A stretch of 64,000 nucleotides of DNA from Flavobacterium sp. SH_e (lineage in GTDB: Bacteria > Bacteroidota > Bacteroidia > Flavobacteriales > Flavobacteriaceae): NCBI RefSeq assembly GCF_025717045.1, contig NZ_JAOVZN010000006.1:336269-400268 (forward strand), given 5' to 3'. Each line of letters opens with the position of its first letter. The stretch's first letter is position 1. Shown piece after piece: positions 34,942 through 43,732 of this stretch. Under the pieces are notes generated by a model. The model searched no databases. It was not told the origin of the DNA and saw nothing but the letters and a program-made list of their open reading frames with translations. The position numbers and the translations under genes are program-made.

Positions 34942-35814
34942 TTAATTTGCCTTTACATTTTTAATCCAATTGATAGCATCTTTCATAGGTTCGTCAGATT
35001 TTGAAAATGCTGTATTATGACCCAAATTTGGAAACAATTTATATTCATAATGTTTTCCTGTAGATTTTAATTTGTCTAGATATTCGATGGACAGTTTCGC
35101 AGGAACTTGAATATCCTTACCTCCAAAAATCCAGAATCCTGGGATTGACAATTTAGAAAGAATATCGTTAGGGTTTGTATCGATGAATTCATATTTGTCT
35201 GGATCATTGAATACATGTTTTCTAGCCTCTTCTTCGGAGTGTGTATCCCAGAATTGTTGATTTCCATTTGTATAAAACTGGAATCTCAATTGTTCTTTAA
35301 CCGTGATAAGAGCTCCGCTAAATATTGTCATAAATTTAACTTTCTTATTTTTCTCTGCAGCCAATGGAATTATCCATCCAGCTTGGCTACCACCTATTAA
35401 ACCGATTGGTATTTTATTATTTGATAAATATTTAGATAAAGTATTTACGGCGGCACTCGCATCTAAAGACAAAAGATTTAGGTTGGCGAAATCAACATTG
35501 TTCGTTCCTACTTCAGGTCCTGCATACACGCCGCCTGATTCTCCGACTCCTCGTTTGTCATAAGTTAAAACTGCAATTCCATTGTTGGCTAGAGTTGTAG
35601 CAAAGTCTATCATTCTTTTTTCTTGTCCAGATCCATGAACAATCACAACAGCAGCTTGAATGTTACTAGGCGTAAAAACAGTTCCGGCGAGAGAAATTCC
35701 TTCGCTAACAAATTTTATTTCTTTAGTAGTAAAATTTGATGGAATTGCTGATGCATAATTAGTAACAAACAACAATAACACTAAGAGCGAATATAAGGCC
35801 GTTTTATTTTTCAT
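34942..35814 (-). CDS. Exported alpha/beta hydrolase (dienelactone/acyl esterase-like)
   Basis: 290 residues with a signal peptide ending near ASA. VVIVHGSGQEKR carries the oxyanion region, then TYDKRGVGES. The nucleophile elbow is GGSQAG with Ser143, the acid Asp234 is in GGKDIQVP and His266 in NLGHNTAF. This matches exported hydrolases of the serine-aminopeptidase/dienelactone group with unknown substrates. It starts 8 bp after the membrane protein at 35823, in line with the ECF sigma factor gene, so all three may form one operon. Confidence 0.85.
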   Translation of the reverse strand: MKNKTALYSLLVLLLFVTNYASAIPSNFTTKEIKFVSEGISLAGTVFTPSNIQAAVVIVHGSGQEKRMIDFATTLANNGIAVLTYDKRGVGESGGVYAGPEVGTNNVDFANLNLLSLDASAAVNTLSKYLSNNKIPIGLIGGSQAGWIIPLAAEKNKKVKFMTIFSGALITVKEQLRFQFYTNGNQQFWDTHSEEEARKHVFNDPDKYEFIDTNPNDILSKLSIPGFWIFGGKDIQVPAKLSIEYLDKLKSTGKHYEYKLFPNLGHNTAFSKSDEPMKDAINWIKNVKAN

Positions 35815-35822
35815 TTTAAAAT

Positions 35823-36227
35823 TTATAATTGATACTTCTTGTCAAAATAATTCTTCAAAACGCCAACCTGAACCAAAATCATAATTGGCAAAATCAAAAT
35901 CGCATAGAATATATTTTTAGAAAAATGAATTCCTGAAAATGATTTTGAGATTTTATCAGAATATAATTTTCCAACTTGTTCGATTTCAATATTGCTTTCA
36001 GAAACTGAAAAAAGCGAAACATAAATCACCAATAAAGCCAAAGCGATTCCAATTGAAATCCAGATTGGCTTAGAAATTAAAGGCTTGTAAGCTTTCAGTT
36101 TTTTCTCTTCTAAAATTTGAACATTCGCCATAATTTTAGAAGTAAAATCTATTGATGGTGACTGCAGTTTTTCTTCAGCCATCATTTTCTCAATAAGTTG
36201 TTCTATATTTTTATCGCTCTCTCTCAT
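35823..36227 (-). CDS. Putative membrane partner of the ECF sigma factor
   Basis: 134 residues. A cytoplasmic N-terminus with DKNIEQLIEKMMAEE and a DFTSKIMANV segment, then two membrane helices (about residues 53-73 and 105-125). Its start overlaps the sigma-factor gene by 17 bp, the usual arrangement for an anti-sigma factor. No zinc-binding HxxxCxxC motif is present, so the anti-sigma role is inferred from position and topology only. Confidence 0.7.
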   Translation of the reverse strand: MRESDKNIEQLIEKMMAEEKLQSPSIDFTSKIMANVQILEEKKLKAYKPLISKPIWISIGIALALLVIYVSLFSVSESNIEIEQVGKLYSDKISKSFSGIHFSKNIFYAILILPIMILVQVGVLKNYFDKKYQL

Positions 36228-36798
36228 AACATTCTATTATTTCTGGTTCTAACTGCTGTCTCAAAATTACGGCTAATTTCTGTCGGCTTCTAAATAATTT
36301 TACTTTCGCATTATTGGCCGAAATATTCATGATTTTTCCAATTTCTTCCAAATTCTGATCGTCAAAATAAAATAAGGTTAAAAGGAAGTTTTCATCACTA
36401 GGTAATAAATTTAAACATTTTTGAATGGTTTGCTTTCGTTCTTTTTCTTCTAAAGCGCTCAAAGCATTGTCCATGGTTTTGATTAAATGAGAAGAAAAAT
36501 CATCAATAGAAATATTCAAATCGTCTTTTTTATTTTTCTTTAAACGATCCAGACAAGTATTGTAGGCGATTTTATAAATCCATGTCGAAAATTTAGATTC
36601 TCCTTTAAATTTGGTCAGCGAATTATAAATCTTTATAAAAGTGTCTTGTGCAACTTCTTCAGCTTCTTCCCGGTTCTTAACCATTTTTAGAGCCAAAGTA
36701 AAGATCATGTCTTTATAACGATCAACAAGAACAGCAAAAGCATTTGCTTCGCCTTGCATTATTTTATCGATATAATATTGATCATTTAATGTACTCAT
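36211..36798 (-). CDS. ECF-type RNA polymerase sigma factor
   Basis: 195 residues. Region 2: FAVLVDRYKDMIFTLALKMVKNREEAEEVAQDTFIKIYN, with KFKGESKFSTWIYKIAYN for -10 recognition. Region 4: LLPSDENFLLTLFYFDDQNLEEIGKIMNISANNAKVKLFRSRQKLA as helix-turn-helix. Length and layout are typical of ECF (SigW-like) factors. Overlaps its downstream membrane gene by 17 bp. Target genes are not visible. Confidence 0.93.
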   Translation of the reverse strand: MSTLNDQYYIDKIMQGEANAFAVLVDRYKDMIFTLALKMVKNREEAEEVAQDTFIKIYNSLTKFKGESKFSTWIYKIAYNTCLDRLKKNKKDDLNISIDDFSSHLIKTMDNALSALEEKERKQTIQKCLNLLPSDENFLLTLFYFDDQNLEEIGKIMNISANNAKVKLFRSRQKLAVILRQQLEPEIIECYERER

Positions 36799-37106
36799 AT
36801 TATATAGGACGACAGATTACTAATTTAGGTTACAAAAAAATTGAAAATATATTCCAAGAAACAAATCCCAAATTCCAATCCAATTAACTATCAGAGTTAA
36901 AATTCAAATTATACATATTATATAATAGTATAAGTTTTGTCAAAGTTTCAACTTTTATAAAGTTTTTTAAAGTTAAAATTAGTTGATTATCAGACAGTTT
37001 TTGGGTTTTTGATTTGTTTTTTGAAAAATTTTCGAAAATGTTGTAACCTCATTTTAAAAAACCTCGTCATATGGGATATATCAATCAATTAAAAACGTAA
37101 ATTATC
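36799..37106. other. Divergent intergenic region, nothing recognised
   Basis: About 308 AT-rich bp between the sigma factor gene and the DUF6249-like gene. No gene, no clear TAnnTTTG box and no strong hairpin seen. It must contain both promoters, perhaps including one read by the ECF factor. Confidence 0.5.
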
Positions 37107-37454
37107 ATGGACGACAAAATTTTAATCCCAATTAGCTTTTTCTTAATGATCTTCGGAATTGTTTACCTTATTTATTCAACAAGAAACAGAGAGCGTCTGG
37201 CTCTTATAGAAAAAGGAGTAGATGCAAGTATTTTTATTCAAGGAAAAGGAAACGGAGTTCCCGCTTGGAAAGTCTTTGTAGTAAATCTAGCATTCTTATT
37301 AATAGGAAGCGGTGTAGGTATATTTGTTGCTTTATTAATTACAACTTATACTTCGTTGAATGACGGAGCAGTTTATCCTTCAATTATTTTCATCATGGCA
37401 GGAATCGGACTTTTGACTGGATTTAAAACAGCGAAAGATCTAGACAAAGAATAA
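37107..37454 (+). CDS. Small inner-membrane protein, DUF6249-like
   Basis: 115 residues. One membrane helix at the N-terminus (LIPISFFLMIFGIVYLIYS), a basic cytoplasmic stretch with RNRERLALIEKGVDAS, then two more helices (about 53-78 and 88-106). This pattern matches small Bacteroidota membrane proteins encoded beside ECF sigma factors. Function unknown. It ends in a shared terminator at 37478 and is divergent from the sigma factor gene. Confidence 0.75.
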   Translation: MDDKILIPISFFLMIFGIVYLIYSTRNRERLALIEKGVDASIFIQGKGNGVPAWKVFVVNLAFLLIGSGVGIFVALLITTYTSLNDGAVYPSIIFIMAGIGLLTGFKTAKDLDKE

Positions 37455-37477
37455 TCAGTAAGAATTTAAGTTAGTAC

Positions 37478-37510
37478 AAAAAACGCATCAAGTAATTGAT
37501 GCGTTTTTTT
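37478..37510. terminator. Bidirectional terminator
   Basis: AAAAAACGCATCA pairs with TGATGCGTTTTTT around a 6-nt loop. It serves the gene ending at 37454 and rnhA, whose stop is within it or adjacent on the other strand. Confidence 0.82.
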
Positions 37511-37985
37511 ATTCTTTAGAGCCGATTTTTTCGTAATATTCGTCAACCGAAAGTTTGGGTTGCATAGATGCCATCACGGCCAATTGATCGCAACGTTCAT
37601 TTTGCGGATGATTGTTATGTCCTTTTATCCATTTAAAATCGACTTGATGTTTTCGGTAAGCAATTAAAAAACGTTTCCATAAATCCGGATTTTTTCTTCC
37701 AACAAACTTCTTTTTTTCCCAGCCTAAAATCCATTTTTTTTCAACAGAATCTACGACGTATTTAGAATCTGAAATCACCAGAACTTTCATGTTTTCTTTT
37801 TTTAGTTTTTCAAGACCAACAATAACAGCCAAAAGTTCCATCCTATTATTAGTAGTAAGACGAAAGCCTTCGTAGAATTCTTTTTTATGTGGAGTTCCAA
37901 CCAATTCCATTACCACGCCGTAACCGCCATTGCCGGGATTTCCTTTTGCCGCGCCATCTGTATATATATGTACTTCGTGATTCAT
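37509..37985 (-). CDS. rnhA: Ribonuclease HI
   Basis: 158 residues. Cleaves RNA in RNA-DNA hybrids. Catalytic carboxylates are all present: Asp10 (IYTDGAAKGNPGNGGYG), Glu50 (TTNNRMELLAV), Asp73 (ISDSKYVVD) and Asp133 (NERCDQLA). The His loop KGHNNHPQNE precedes the last. Length matches the bacterial type I enzyme. purN lies upstream on the same strand, 67 bp away. Confidence 0.95.
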   Translation of the reverse strand: MNHEVHIYTDGAAKGNPGNGGYGVVMELVGTPHKKEFYEGFRLTTNNRMELLAVIVGLEKLKKENMKVLVISDSKYVVDSVEKKWILGWEKKKFVGRKNPDLWKRFLIAYRKHQVDFKWIKGHNNHPQNERCDQLAVMASMQPKLSVDEYYEKIGSKE

Positions 37986-38052
37986 TTAATTTTAGATTTT
38001 AGATTTTAGATTGATCTAAAATTGATTTTGTAATTGTAATTGATTTTTGAAT

Positions 38053-38616
38053 TTATTCTCCTAATAATCTATGAATAATCTCTGGAAAATGTTTTTGTTC
38101 CAATTCATGAATCTTCTCAGCAACCGTTTCTGGTGTGTCTTCATCTGTAAGCGCAACATTTGCTTGGAAAATAATTCCGCCTTCATCATAATGTTCATTA
38201 ACATAATGAATTGAGATTCCAGTTTCTTTTTCCTTATTATTCACTATCGCTCTGTGTATATGCATTCCGTACATTCCTTTTCCGCCATAATTAGGTAAAA
38301 GAGCCGGATGTATGTTTATTATTTTGTTTGGATATTGTTCGATGATGCTTTCGGGAAACTTCAATAAAAAGCCAGCCAAAACTATCAAATCCGGGTCGAT
38401 TTCTTGTACTTTTTGTAGTACGTTTCTTTCTAAAAGTTCGGTTTTTGAGAAGATTTCGACGGGAATTTGATGATTTTTTGCTCTTTCAATCACTTTTGCC
38501 GAAGCATTATTTGTAAAGACCGAAACGACCTTTGCAATTTCAGTTTTTTCGAAATATTTTATAATGTTTTCTGCGTTAGTACCTGATCCTGAGGCAAAAA
38601 CAATAATTTTTTTCAT
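38053..38616 (-). CDS. purN: Phosphoribosylglycinamide formyltransferase
   Basis: 187 residues. Transfers formyl from 10-formyl-THF to GAR in purine synthesis. Start at ATG 38616 (MKKIIVFASGSGTNAENI); the open frame continues upstream to 38715, but that extension is not family-like. GSGTN, LAGFLLKFP, NIHPALLPNYGGKGMYGMHIHRA (catalytic Asn and His) and HYVNEHYDEGGII (catalytic Asp) are seen. Divergent from acpP, a gene order common in Flavobacteriia. Confidence 0.95.
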   Translation of the reverse strand: MKKIIVFASGSGTNAENIIKYFEKTEIAKVVSVFTNNASAKVIERAKNHQIPVEIFSKTELLERNVLQKVQEIDPDLIVLAGFLLKFPESIIEQYPNKIINIHPALLPNYGGKGMYGMHIHRAIVNNKEKETGISIHYVNEHYDEGGIIFQANVALTDEDTPETVAEKIHELEQKHFPEIIHRLLGE

Positions 38617-38732
38617 AATGAAATTATTTTTTAGACTGCAAAAAACGGAATAAAAATCGAAAATAAATAGCTTTAAAAGACCTTTCTTGAAATTAATTTT
38701 ATAAATTAGTGTCACATTTATAAACTAAATAG

Positions 38733-38761
38733 TTGTTTTAAAATAAAGTTTTTTATTTTTG
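38733..38761 (+). promoter_or_regulatory. acpP promoter
   Basis: TTG at 38733-38735, 18-bp spacer, TATTTTTG at 38754-38761. Full consensus, 30 bp before the ATG. Confidence 0.65.
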
Positions 38762-38791
38762 CCAACAAATTAAATTCTAAAATTAAAGATT

Positions 38792-39028
38792 ATGTCAGAC
38801 ATTGCATCAAGAGTAAAAGCGATTATCGTAGACAAATTAGGTGTTGACGAAAACGAAGTTGTAACAGAAGCAAGCTTCACTAATGATTTAGGAGCTGACT
38901 CATTAGACACTGTTGAGCTTATTATGGAATTCGAAAAAGAATTTGATATTCAAATTCCAGACGATCAAGCAGAAAACATTGCTACTGTTGGTCAAGCTAT
39001 TTCTTATATCGAGGAAGCTAAAAAATAA
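38792..39028 (+). CDS. acpP: Acyl carrier protein
   Basis: 78 residues. Carries growing acyl chains in type II fatty acid synthesis. Ser37 in [10 protein letters not shown] is the phosphopantetheine attachment site. Highly acidic, normal length. A large stem-loop starts at its stop codon and fills most of the gap before fabF. Confidence 0.98.
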   Translation: MSDIASRVKAIIVDKLGVDENEVVTEASFTNDLGADSLDTVELIMEFEKEFDIQIPDDQAENIATVGQAISYIEEAKK

Positions 39029-39147
39029 TAATACCACACCCGATTTTTAAAAATCCCAATTTTAAAAATTCCAAACTCCAAGATTTTGGAATTTGTTTTT
39101 TTGGAAATTTGAAAATTTTTAAAAGTCGGGTGTTATTATTTTTTTGA
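39027..39147 (+). terminator. Large stem-loop between acpP and fabF, terminator- or attenuator-like
   Basis: ACACCCGA (39036-39043) pairs with TCGGGTGT (39126-39133), extended by AATAATA/TATTATT outside and TTTTTAAAAAT-type pairing inside. A T-run follows. Inner TTCCAAA/TTTGGAA arms can form a second hairpin. It probably reduces readthrough from the highly expressed acpP into fabF. Confidence 0.65.
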
Positions 39148-39272
39148 AATTTAAATTTCGATTGATTTTCAATCAATAAAGATATATTTATATTGTAATT
39201 CCCATGGCTCTTAAGTAACAATAAGTTAAGAAAGCGTGGGTTTTATTTGTTTAAAGTACAAAACACATATTT

Positions 39273-40526
39273 ATGGCATTAAGGCGAGTTGTTGTAACAG
39301 GATTAGGTGCACTTACTCCTATTGGAAACAATATTCAGGAATATTGGAATGCACTTGTGAATGGGGTTAGCGGAGCCGCTCCGATCACATATTATGATAC
39401 CGAAAAGCACAAAACGAAATTTGCCTGCGAAGTAAAAAACTTCAATATTGAAGATTACATGGATCGCAAGGAATCTCGTAGATTAGATAAGTTTGCACAA
39501 TATGCAGTTGCTGCCAGTGATGAAGCTATTAAAGATGCTGGAATTACAAATGATAACGTAAACAAACAAAGAGTTGGTGTTATCTGGGGAGCAGGAATTG
39601 GAGGTTTAGAGACTTTCCAAGAAGAAGTATTGTATTATGCAAAAGGAGACGGAACTCCAAAGTTCAATCCTTTCTTTATTCCTAAAATGATTGCTGATAT
39701 CGCTCCTGCGCATATTTCTATGCGTAATGGCTATATGGGACCAAATTATACTACGGTTTCTGCTTGTGCATCTTCTGCAAATGCATTAATCGATGCTTTC
39801 AACTACATTCGTTTAGGAATGTGTGATGTTATTGTTTCTGGTGGTTCTGAGGCTGCTGTAACAATTGCTGGTATGGGAGGATTTAGTTCAATGCACGCAT
39901 TATCTACAAGAAATGAAAGCCCAGAAACAGCATCAAGACCTTTCGACGCGACTAGAGATGGTTTCGTTTTAGGGGAAGGAGCGGGAGCTTTAGTTCTTGA
40001 AGATTACGAACATGCGAAAGCTAGAGGAGCAAAAATCTACTGCGAAGTTGGTGGTGGAGGTATGTCTTCTGACGCTTATCATTTAACAGCACCACATCCT
40101 GAAGGAATTGGAGTTATTGCTGTAATGGAAAATACATTGAGAGATGCTGGAATGACGCCTGATCAAGTTGATCATATCAATACTCACGGAACTTCTACTC
40201 CATTAGGAGACGTTGCTGAATTAAAAGCAATTAGCAAAGTTTTTGGAGATCATGCTAAAAACATCAATATCAACTCTACAAAATCAATGACAGGACACTT
40301 ATTGGGTGCGGCTGGAGCTATTGAAGCAATTGCTTCGATCTTGGCAATGCAACACGGAATTGTTCCTCCAACGATTAACCATACAGTTGTTGACGAAAAT
40401 ATTGATCCATCTTTGAACCTTACTTTAAACAAACCTCAAAAAAGAGAGGTAAATGTTGCAATGAGTAATACATTTGGTTTTGGTGGACACAATGCTTGTG
40501 TATTGTTTAAAAAACTAGCTGATTAA
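39273..40526 (+). CDS. fabF: 3-oxoacyl-ACP synthase II
   Basis: 417 residues, thiolase-fold condensing enzyme of fatty acid elongation. Catalytic Cys in TVSACASSANALIDAF, His in HINTHGTSTPLGD and His in TGHLLGAAGAIEA. N-terminal RRVVVTGLGALTPIGN and C-terminal NTFGFGGHNACVLFKK are standard. Together with acpP upstream and rnc 10 bp downstream it forms the usual Bacteroidota cluster. Confidence 0.97.
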   Translation: MALRRVVVTGLGALTPIGNNIQEYWNALVNGVSGAAPITYYDTEKHKTKFACEVKNFNIEDYMDRKESRRLDKFAQYAVAASDEAIKDAGITNDNVNKQRVGVIWGAGIGGLETFQEEVLYYAKGDGTPKFNPFFIPKMIADIAPAHISMRNGYMGPNYTTVSACASSANALIDAFNYIRLGMCDVIVSGGSEAAVTIAGMGGFSSMHALSTRNESPETASRPFDATRDGFVLGEGAGALVLEDYEHAKARGAKIYCEVGGGGMSSDAYHLTAPHPEGIGVIAVMENTLRDAGMTPDQVDHINTHGTSTPLGDVAELKAISKVFGDHAKNININSTKSMTGHLLGAAGAIEAIASILAMQHGIVPPTINHTVVDENIDPSLNLTLNKPQKREVNVAMSNTFGFGGHNACVLFKKLAD

Positions 40527-40536
40527 TTTTCTGTAT

Positions 40537-41277
40537 ATGAATATTATCAAAAAAATATTTTCTAAATCCCGTTCTCTAGAAGACGGGATTTTTTTTGACA
40601 CTATTCAGAAAATTCTTGGTTTTCCGCCTACAAATGTTGATTTTTATAGGAGAGCATTCACACATCGCTCTTCAAATAAATTAGATCAGAATGGACATCC
40701 TATTAATTATGAGCGTTTAGAATTTTTAGGAGATGCCATGTTAAGTGCTGTTATTGCGGCACATTTATTTAATAAAGCTCCAAATGGTGACGAAGGTTAC
40801 TTGACTAAAATGCGTTCAAAAATTGTGAGTCGTGAACATTTGAACGAATTAGGTAAAGATTTAAATTTAGTACAGTTTGTAGAAAGTAAAGTGCCAATTC
40901 AGCACTTTGGAGAAAACATTCATGGTAATATTTTTGAATCTTTAATAGGTGCTATTTATTTAGATAAAGGCTATTCTTTTTGCGAAAGATTTATTCAAAA
41001 ACGAGTAGTTACTCCTTATGTCGACATTGCTCGATTAGAAGGAAAAGTTATAAGTTATAAAAGCCTTGTGATCGAATGGTGTCAGAAAGAAAAAAGAGTT
41101 TTTCATTATGACATTTTCGAAGATAATGGAATAGACGGTCAGCGTTTATTTGGTGTCAAGCTTAGTATTGATGATAAAGTCGTTGCGAGAGCGAGAGCAA
41201 CTTCAAAAAAGAAAGCAGAAGAAAAAGCATCGCAGAGAGCTTATTTTGCTTTTCAAGAAAAAATTGACAAGAAATAG
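40537..41277 (+). CDS. rnc: Ribonuclease III
   Basis: 246 residues. Cleaves double-stranded RNA in rRNA and mRNA processing. The catalytic signature NYERLEFLGDAML spans residues 57-69 with the conserved Glu and Asp residues; the second acidic cluster is NIFESLIGAIYLD. A dsRNA-binding domain covers about 170-243 (SYKSLVIEWCQKEK, then KKKAEEKASQRAYFAF). The first 20 codons contain a terminator-like hairpin at 40564. fabF ends 10 bp upstream, so the genes are probably co-transcribed. Confidence 0.96.
   Translation: MNIIKKIFSKSRSLEDGIFFDTIQKILGFPPTNVDFYRRAFTHRSSNKLDQNGHPINYERLEFLGDAMLSAVIAAHLFNKAPNGDEGYLTKMRSKIVSREHLNELGKDLNLVQFVESKVPIQHFGENIHGNIFESLIGAIYLDKGYSFCERFIQKRVVTPYVDIARLEGKVISYKSLVIEWCQKEKRVFHYDIFEDNGIDGQRLFGVKLSIDDKVVARARATSKKKAEEKASQRAYFAFQEKIDKK
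40564..40596 (+). terminator. Terminator-like hairpin inside the start of rnc
   Basis: AAATCCCGT (40564-40572) pairs perfectly with ACGGGATTT (40583-40591) around a 10-nt loop, followed by T to 40596. It falls in codons 10-20 of rnc. It could limit readthrough from fabF or act as a regulatory structure for RNase III itself. Confidence 0.6.
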
Positions 41278-41402
41278 CTGCAAAAATGTTGTAACTATCA
41301 CAATGCTATAACGTTTTCGTTTATAATTTAACAAAACAACCATGTCATAACTGTTGACGCTCCGTTTAGAAATAGTATATTTACAACTTGATTTTTCAAG
41401 GG

Positions 41403-41891
41403 ATGGCTATTCATAGATTGGATTTAGACGAATTTGACGAAGTTGATTATTATTTAATGGCAATTCATACTTCATTAGAAGATTATAGACTGGCCTATTT
41501 TATTAATAAAACCCTTCCGATAAACTTAAGTAAGAGCAAAAACGAGATCCATGCTCAAACTAAGGAAGGTGAAGCAAATTTTTCTAGATTCTATTACTAT
41601 GATGAAGAAAAAGCTGTTTCCTGGAATTTAATTCAGAATAAAAATGAAATCATTTCTGTGAGTACAAATGATTTTCAGAATTTGTTTTCTAATGAAACAA
41701 GTGAGGTTTCGACAACAATTCATTTACTTCCTGAATTTAAAAAAGTCGATTTTTTCCTGAAAATTGATAATAGCGAAGAGGCGCTTAATTTTTCAGAAAT
41801 TCAACAAAAACTAAACACAATAGAAAGTATTGCGGCTATTTATGCTGTGGATACAGATAAGATAAAATCAAAAAACAATCTAATTTTTTAA
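41403..41891 (+). CDS. IPExxxVDY family protein
   Basis: 162 residues, cytoplasmic, function unknown. The family name motif appears as LPEFKKVDFFLKI near residue 119. N-terminal HRLDLDEFDEVDYYLMAIHTSLEDYRLAYFINK is typical. Start at ATG 41403; the open frame extends to a TTG at 41388. The gene sits between rnc and pyk, as is usual in Bacteroidota, and overlaps neither (5 bp before pyk), so it is probably co-transcribed with pyk. Confidence 0.88.
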   Translation: MAIHRLDLDEFDEVDYYLMAIHTSLEDYRLAYFINKTLPINLSKSKNEIHAQTKEGEANFSRFYYYDEEKAVSWNLIQNKNEIISVSTNDFQNLFSNETSEVSTTIHLLPEFKKVDFFLKIDNSEEALNFSEIQQKLNTIESIAAIYAVDTDKIKSKNNLIF

Positions 41892-41896
41892 AAAAA

Positions 41897-43330
41897 ATGC
41901 TAACAAACAAGAAAACCAAAATTGTTGCTACACTTGGGCCCGCTTGTAGTACAAGAGAGATCATTAAAGATATGATCGATGCAGGGGTTAATGTGTTTAG
42001 AATCAATTTTTCGCATGCAGATTACGAAGGAGTAAAGGAAAAAATTAACATTATTAGAGGCCTAAATGAAGAGTTTGGTTACACTACAGCAATCTTAGGA
42101 GATTTGCAAGGACCTAAACTTAGAGTTGGTGTAATGGAAGAAGGAACTGTTGTAAACGACGGAGATGAAATCACTTTTACAACTGCTGAAGATATTCTTG
42201 GAACATCTAAAAGAGTGTTCATGAAATATCAAAATTTCCCTAATGATGTTAACCCAGGAGAGCGTATCTTGCTTGATGATGGTAAACTTATTTTTGAAAT
42301 TGTTTCTACAGATAAAAAAACAGAGGTTGTTGCTAAAGTTATTCAAGGTGGAGAATTAAAATCTAAAAAAGGAGTTAATCTTCCAAACACAAAAATTTCT
42401 TTACCAGCTTTAACAGAAAAAGATATTGCTGATGCGATTTTTGCAATCGAGCAAAAAGTAGACTGGATCGCACTTTCATTCGTGAAAACGCCACGCGATT
42501 TACAAGATTTACAAGAATTAATCGCTAAGCATTCAGAATACAAAATTCCTATCATTGCTAAAATTGAAATGCCAGAAGCTCTTGAGAATATGGACAAAAT
42601 TGTTGCATATTGTGATGGTTTAATGGTTGCTCGTGGAGACCTTGGTGTTGAGCTTCCAGCTCACGAAGTTCCATTAGTTCAAAAAGATTTGATCCGTAGA
42701 GCTAAAACTGCTAGAATTCCTGTTATCGTTGCTACACAAATGATGGAAACAATGATTACAAGTTTAACTCCAACAAGAGCAGAGGTAAACGACGTTGCTA
42801 ACTCAGTAATGGATGGTGCAGATGCTGTAATGTTGTCTGGAGAAACTGCTACAGGAAATTATCCAGTGCAAGTAATCCAAAGAATGGCTCAAATTTGTGA
42901 GGCTGTAGAGGATTCACCACTTATCCAAGTTCCTCAAAACACTCCACAAATTAAAACAAACCGTTTTGTAACTAAAACAGTTTGCCACCAAGCAGCTTTA
43001 TTAGCTAATGAAATCGAAGCTAAAGCTATTTGTACTTTAACAAACAGTGGTTATACAGCTTTCCAAATTTCAGCTTGGAGACCTTCAACTTCTCATATTT
43101 TAGTATTTACTTCAAACAAAAGAATTTTAACACAATTGAATTTATTATGGGGAGTTAAATCTTTCTATTATGATAATGAAGAAAGTACAGATGATACTGT
43201 AACAGATGTAAATAAAATTGCTGTTGAAAAAGGATATGCACAAACAGGAGATTATTTGATTAATCTTGCTGCAATGCCAATTAAAGAAAAAGGAATGGTT
43301 AACACGATGAGAGTTTCTCAAATCGACTAG
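41897..43330 (+). CDS. pyk: Pyruvate kinase
   Basis: 477 residues. Converts phosphoenolpyruvate and ADP to pyruvate and ATP. Seen: KIVATLGPACSTRE, FRINFSHADYEGVK, GDLQGPKLRVG, DWIALSFVKTPRD, IIAKIEMPEALENMD (catalytic Lys), MVARGDLGVELPAHEVP, VATQMMETM, and DGADAVMLSGETATGNYP. The C-terminal domain is complete. Follows the IPExxxVDY gene by 5 bp and ends in a terminator at 43354. Confidence 0.98.
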   Translation: MLTNKKTKIVATLGPACSTREIIKDMIDAGVNVFRINFSHADYEGVKEKINIIRGLNEEFGYTTAILGDLQGPKLRVGVMEEGTVVNDGDEITFTTAEDILGTSKRVFMKYQNFPNDVNPGERILLDDGKLIFEIVSTDKKTEVVAKVIQGGELKSKKGVNLPNTKISLPALTEKDIADAIFAIEQKVDWIALSFVKTPRDLQDLQELIAKHSEYKIPIIAKIEMPEALENMDKIVAYCDGLMVARGDLGVELPAHEVPLVQKDLIRRAKTARIPVIVATQMMETMITSLTPTRAEVNDVANSVMDGADAVMLSGETATGNYPVQVIQRMAQICEAVEDSPLIQVPQNTPQIKTNRFVTKTVCHQAALLANEIEAKAICTLTNSGYTAFQISAWRPSTSHILVFTSNKRILTQLNLLWGVKSFYYDNEESTDDTVTDVNKIAVEKGYAQTGDYLINLAAMPIKEKGMVNTMRVSQID

Positions 43331-43353
43331 CAATCTTCTTTATCTAAATACAT

Positions 43354-43381
43354 AAAGCCACTTTTTAAGTGGCTTTTTTTT
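43354..43381 (+). terminator. Intrinsic terminator of pyk
   Basis: AAAGCCACTT pairs with AAGTGGCTTT around TTT, then T-run. Confidence 0.88.
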
Positions 43382-43390
43382 GTTTTATCC

Positions 43391-43434
43391 CGTCCTAAAA
43401 TAAGTTGAGACTAAATCGACTTATTTTTAAGACG
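43391..43434. repeat. Inverted repeat CGTCCTAAAATAAGT
   Basis: CGTCCTAAAATAAGT (43391-43405) pairs with ACTTATTTTTAAGACG (43419-43434) with small mismatches. Lies just after the pyk terminator. Possible dispersed repeat or back-up terminator. Confidence 0.5.
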
Positions 43435-43682
43435 AGACGTTTTTTTTTAAAATCTAAATTTATTCTCCCTTAATTTGACATTTCGTCTTGTAGAGGATAT
43501 TTCGCTAGTTAATTTTCTGATAATATGGTAAAATTTTGATTGAAAAAGATGATATTTTTGTTTCATTTGACTAATTTTTTCAAAAATAGTTACCCCAAAA
43601 AATCTTTTCAGCCATTATTTCCTCTTTTTTCTTCCTTCTTAATATAAAATTGTAACTGCTTAATTTTCTGATGTTTTCATGT

Positions 43683-43704
43683 GTTTCATTTTATAAAATG
43701 AAAC
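43683..43704. promoter_or_regulatory. Perfect 22-bp palindrome, copy 1
   Basis: GTTTCATTTTA followed by its exact reverse complement, no loop. A loop-free perfect palindrome is more likely a protein-binding site than an RNA hairpin. Confidence 0.6.
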
Positions 43705-43732
43705 ATTTTGGTGCAAATTCTCAAATTTTGTT

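Noticed and set aside
38617..38715. N-terminal extension of purN to 38715
   Set aside because: The extension is Phe/Leu/Lys-rich and unlike the family, which begins at MKKIIVFASGSGTN.
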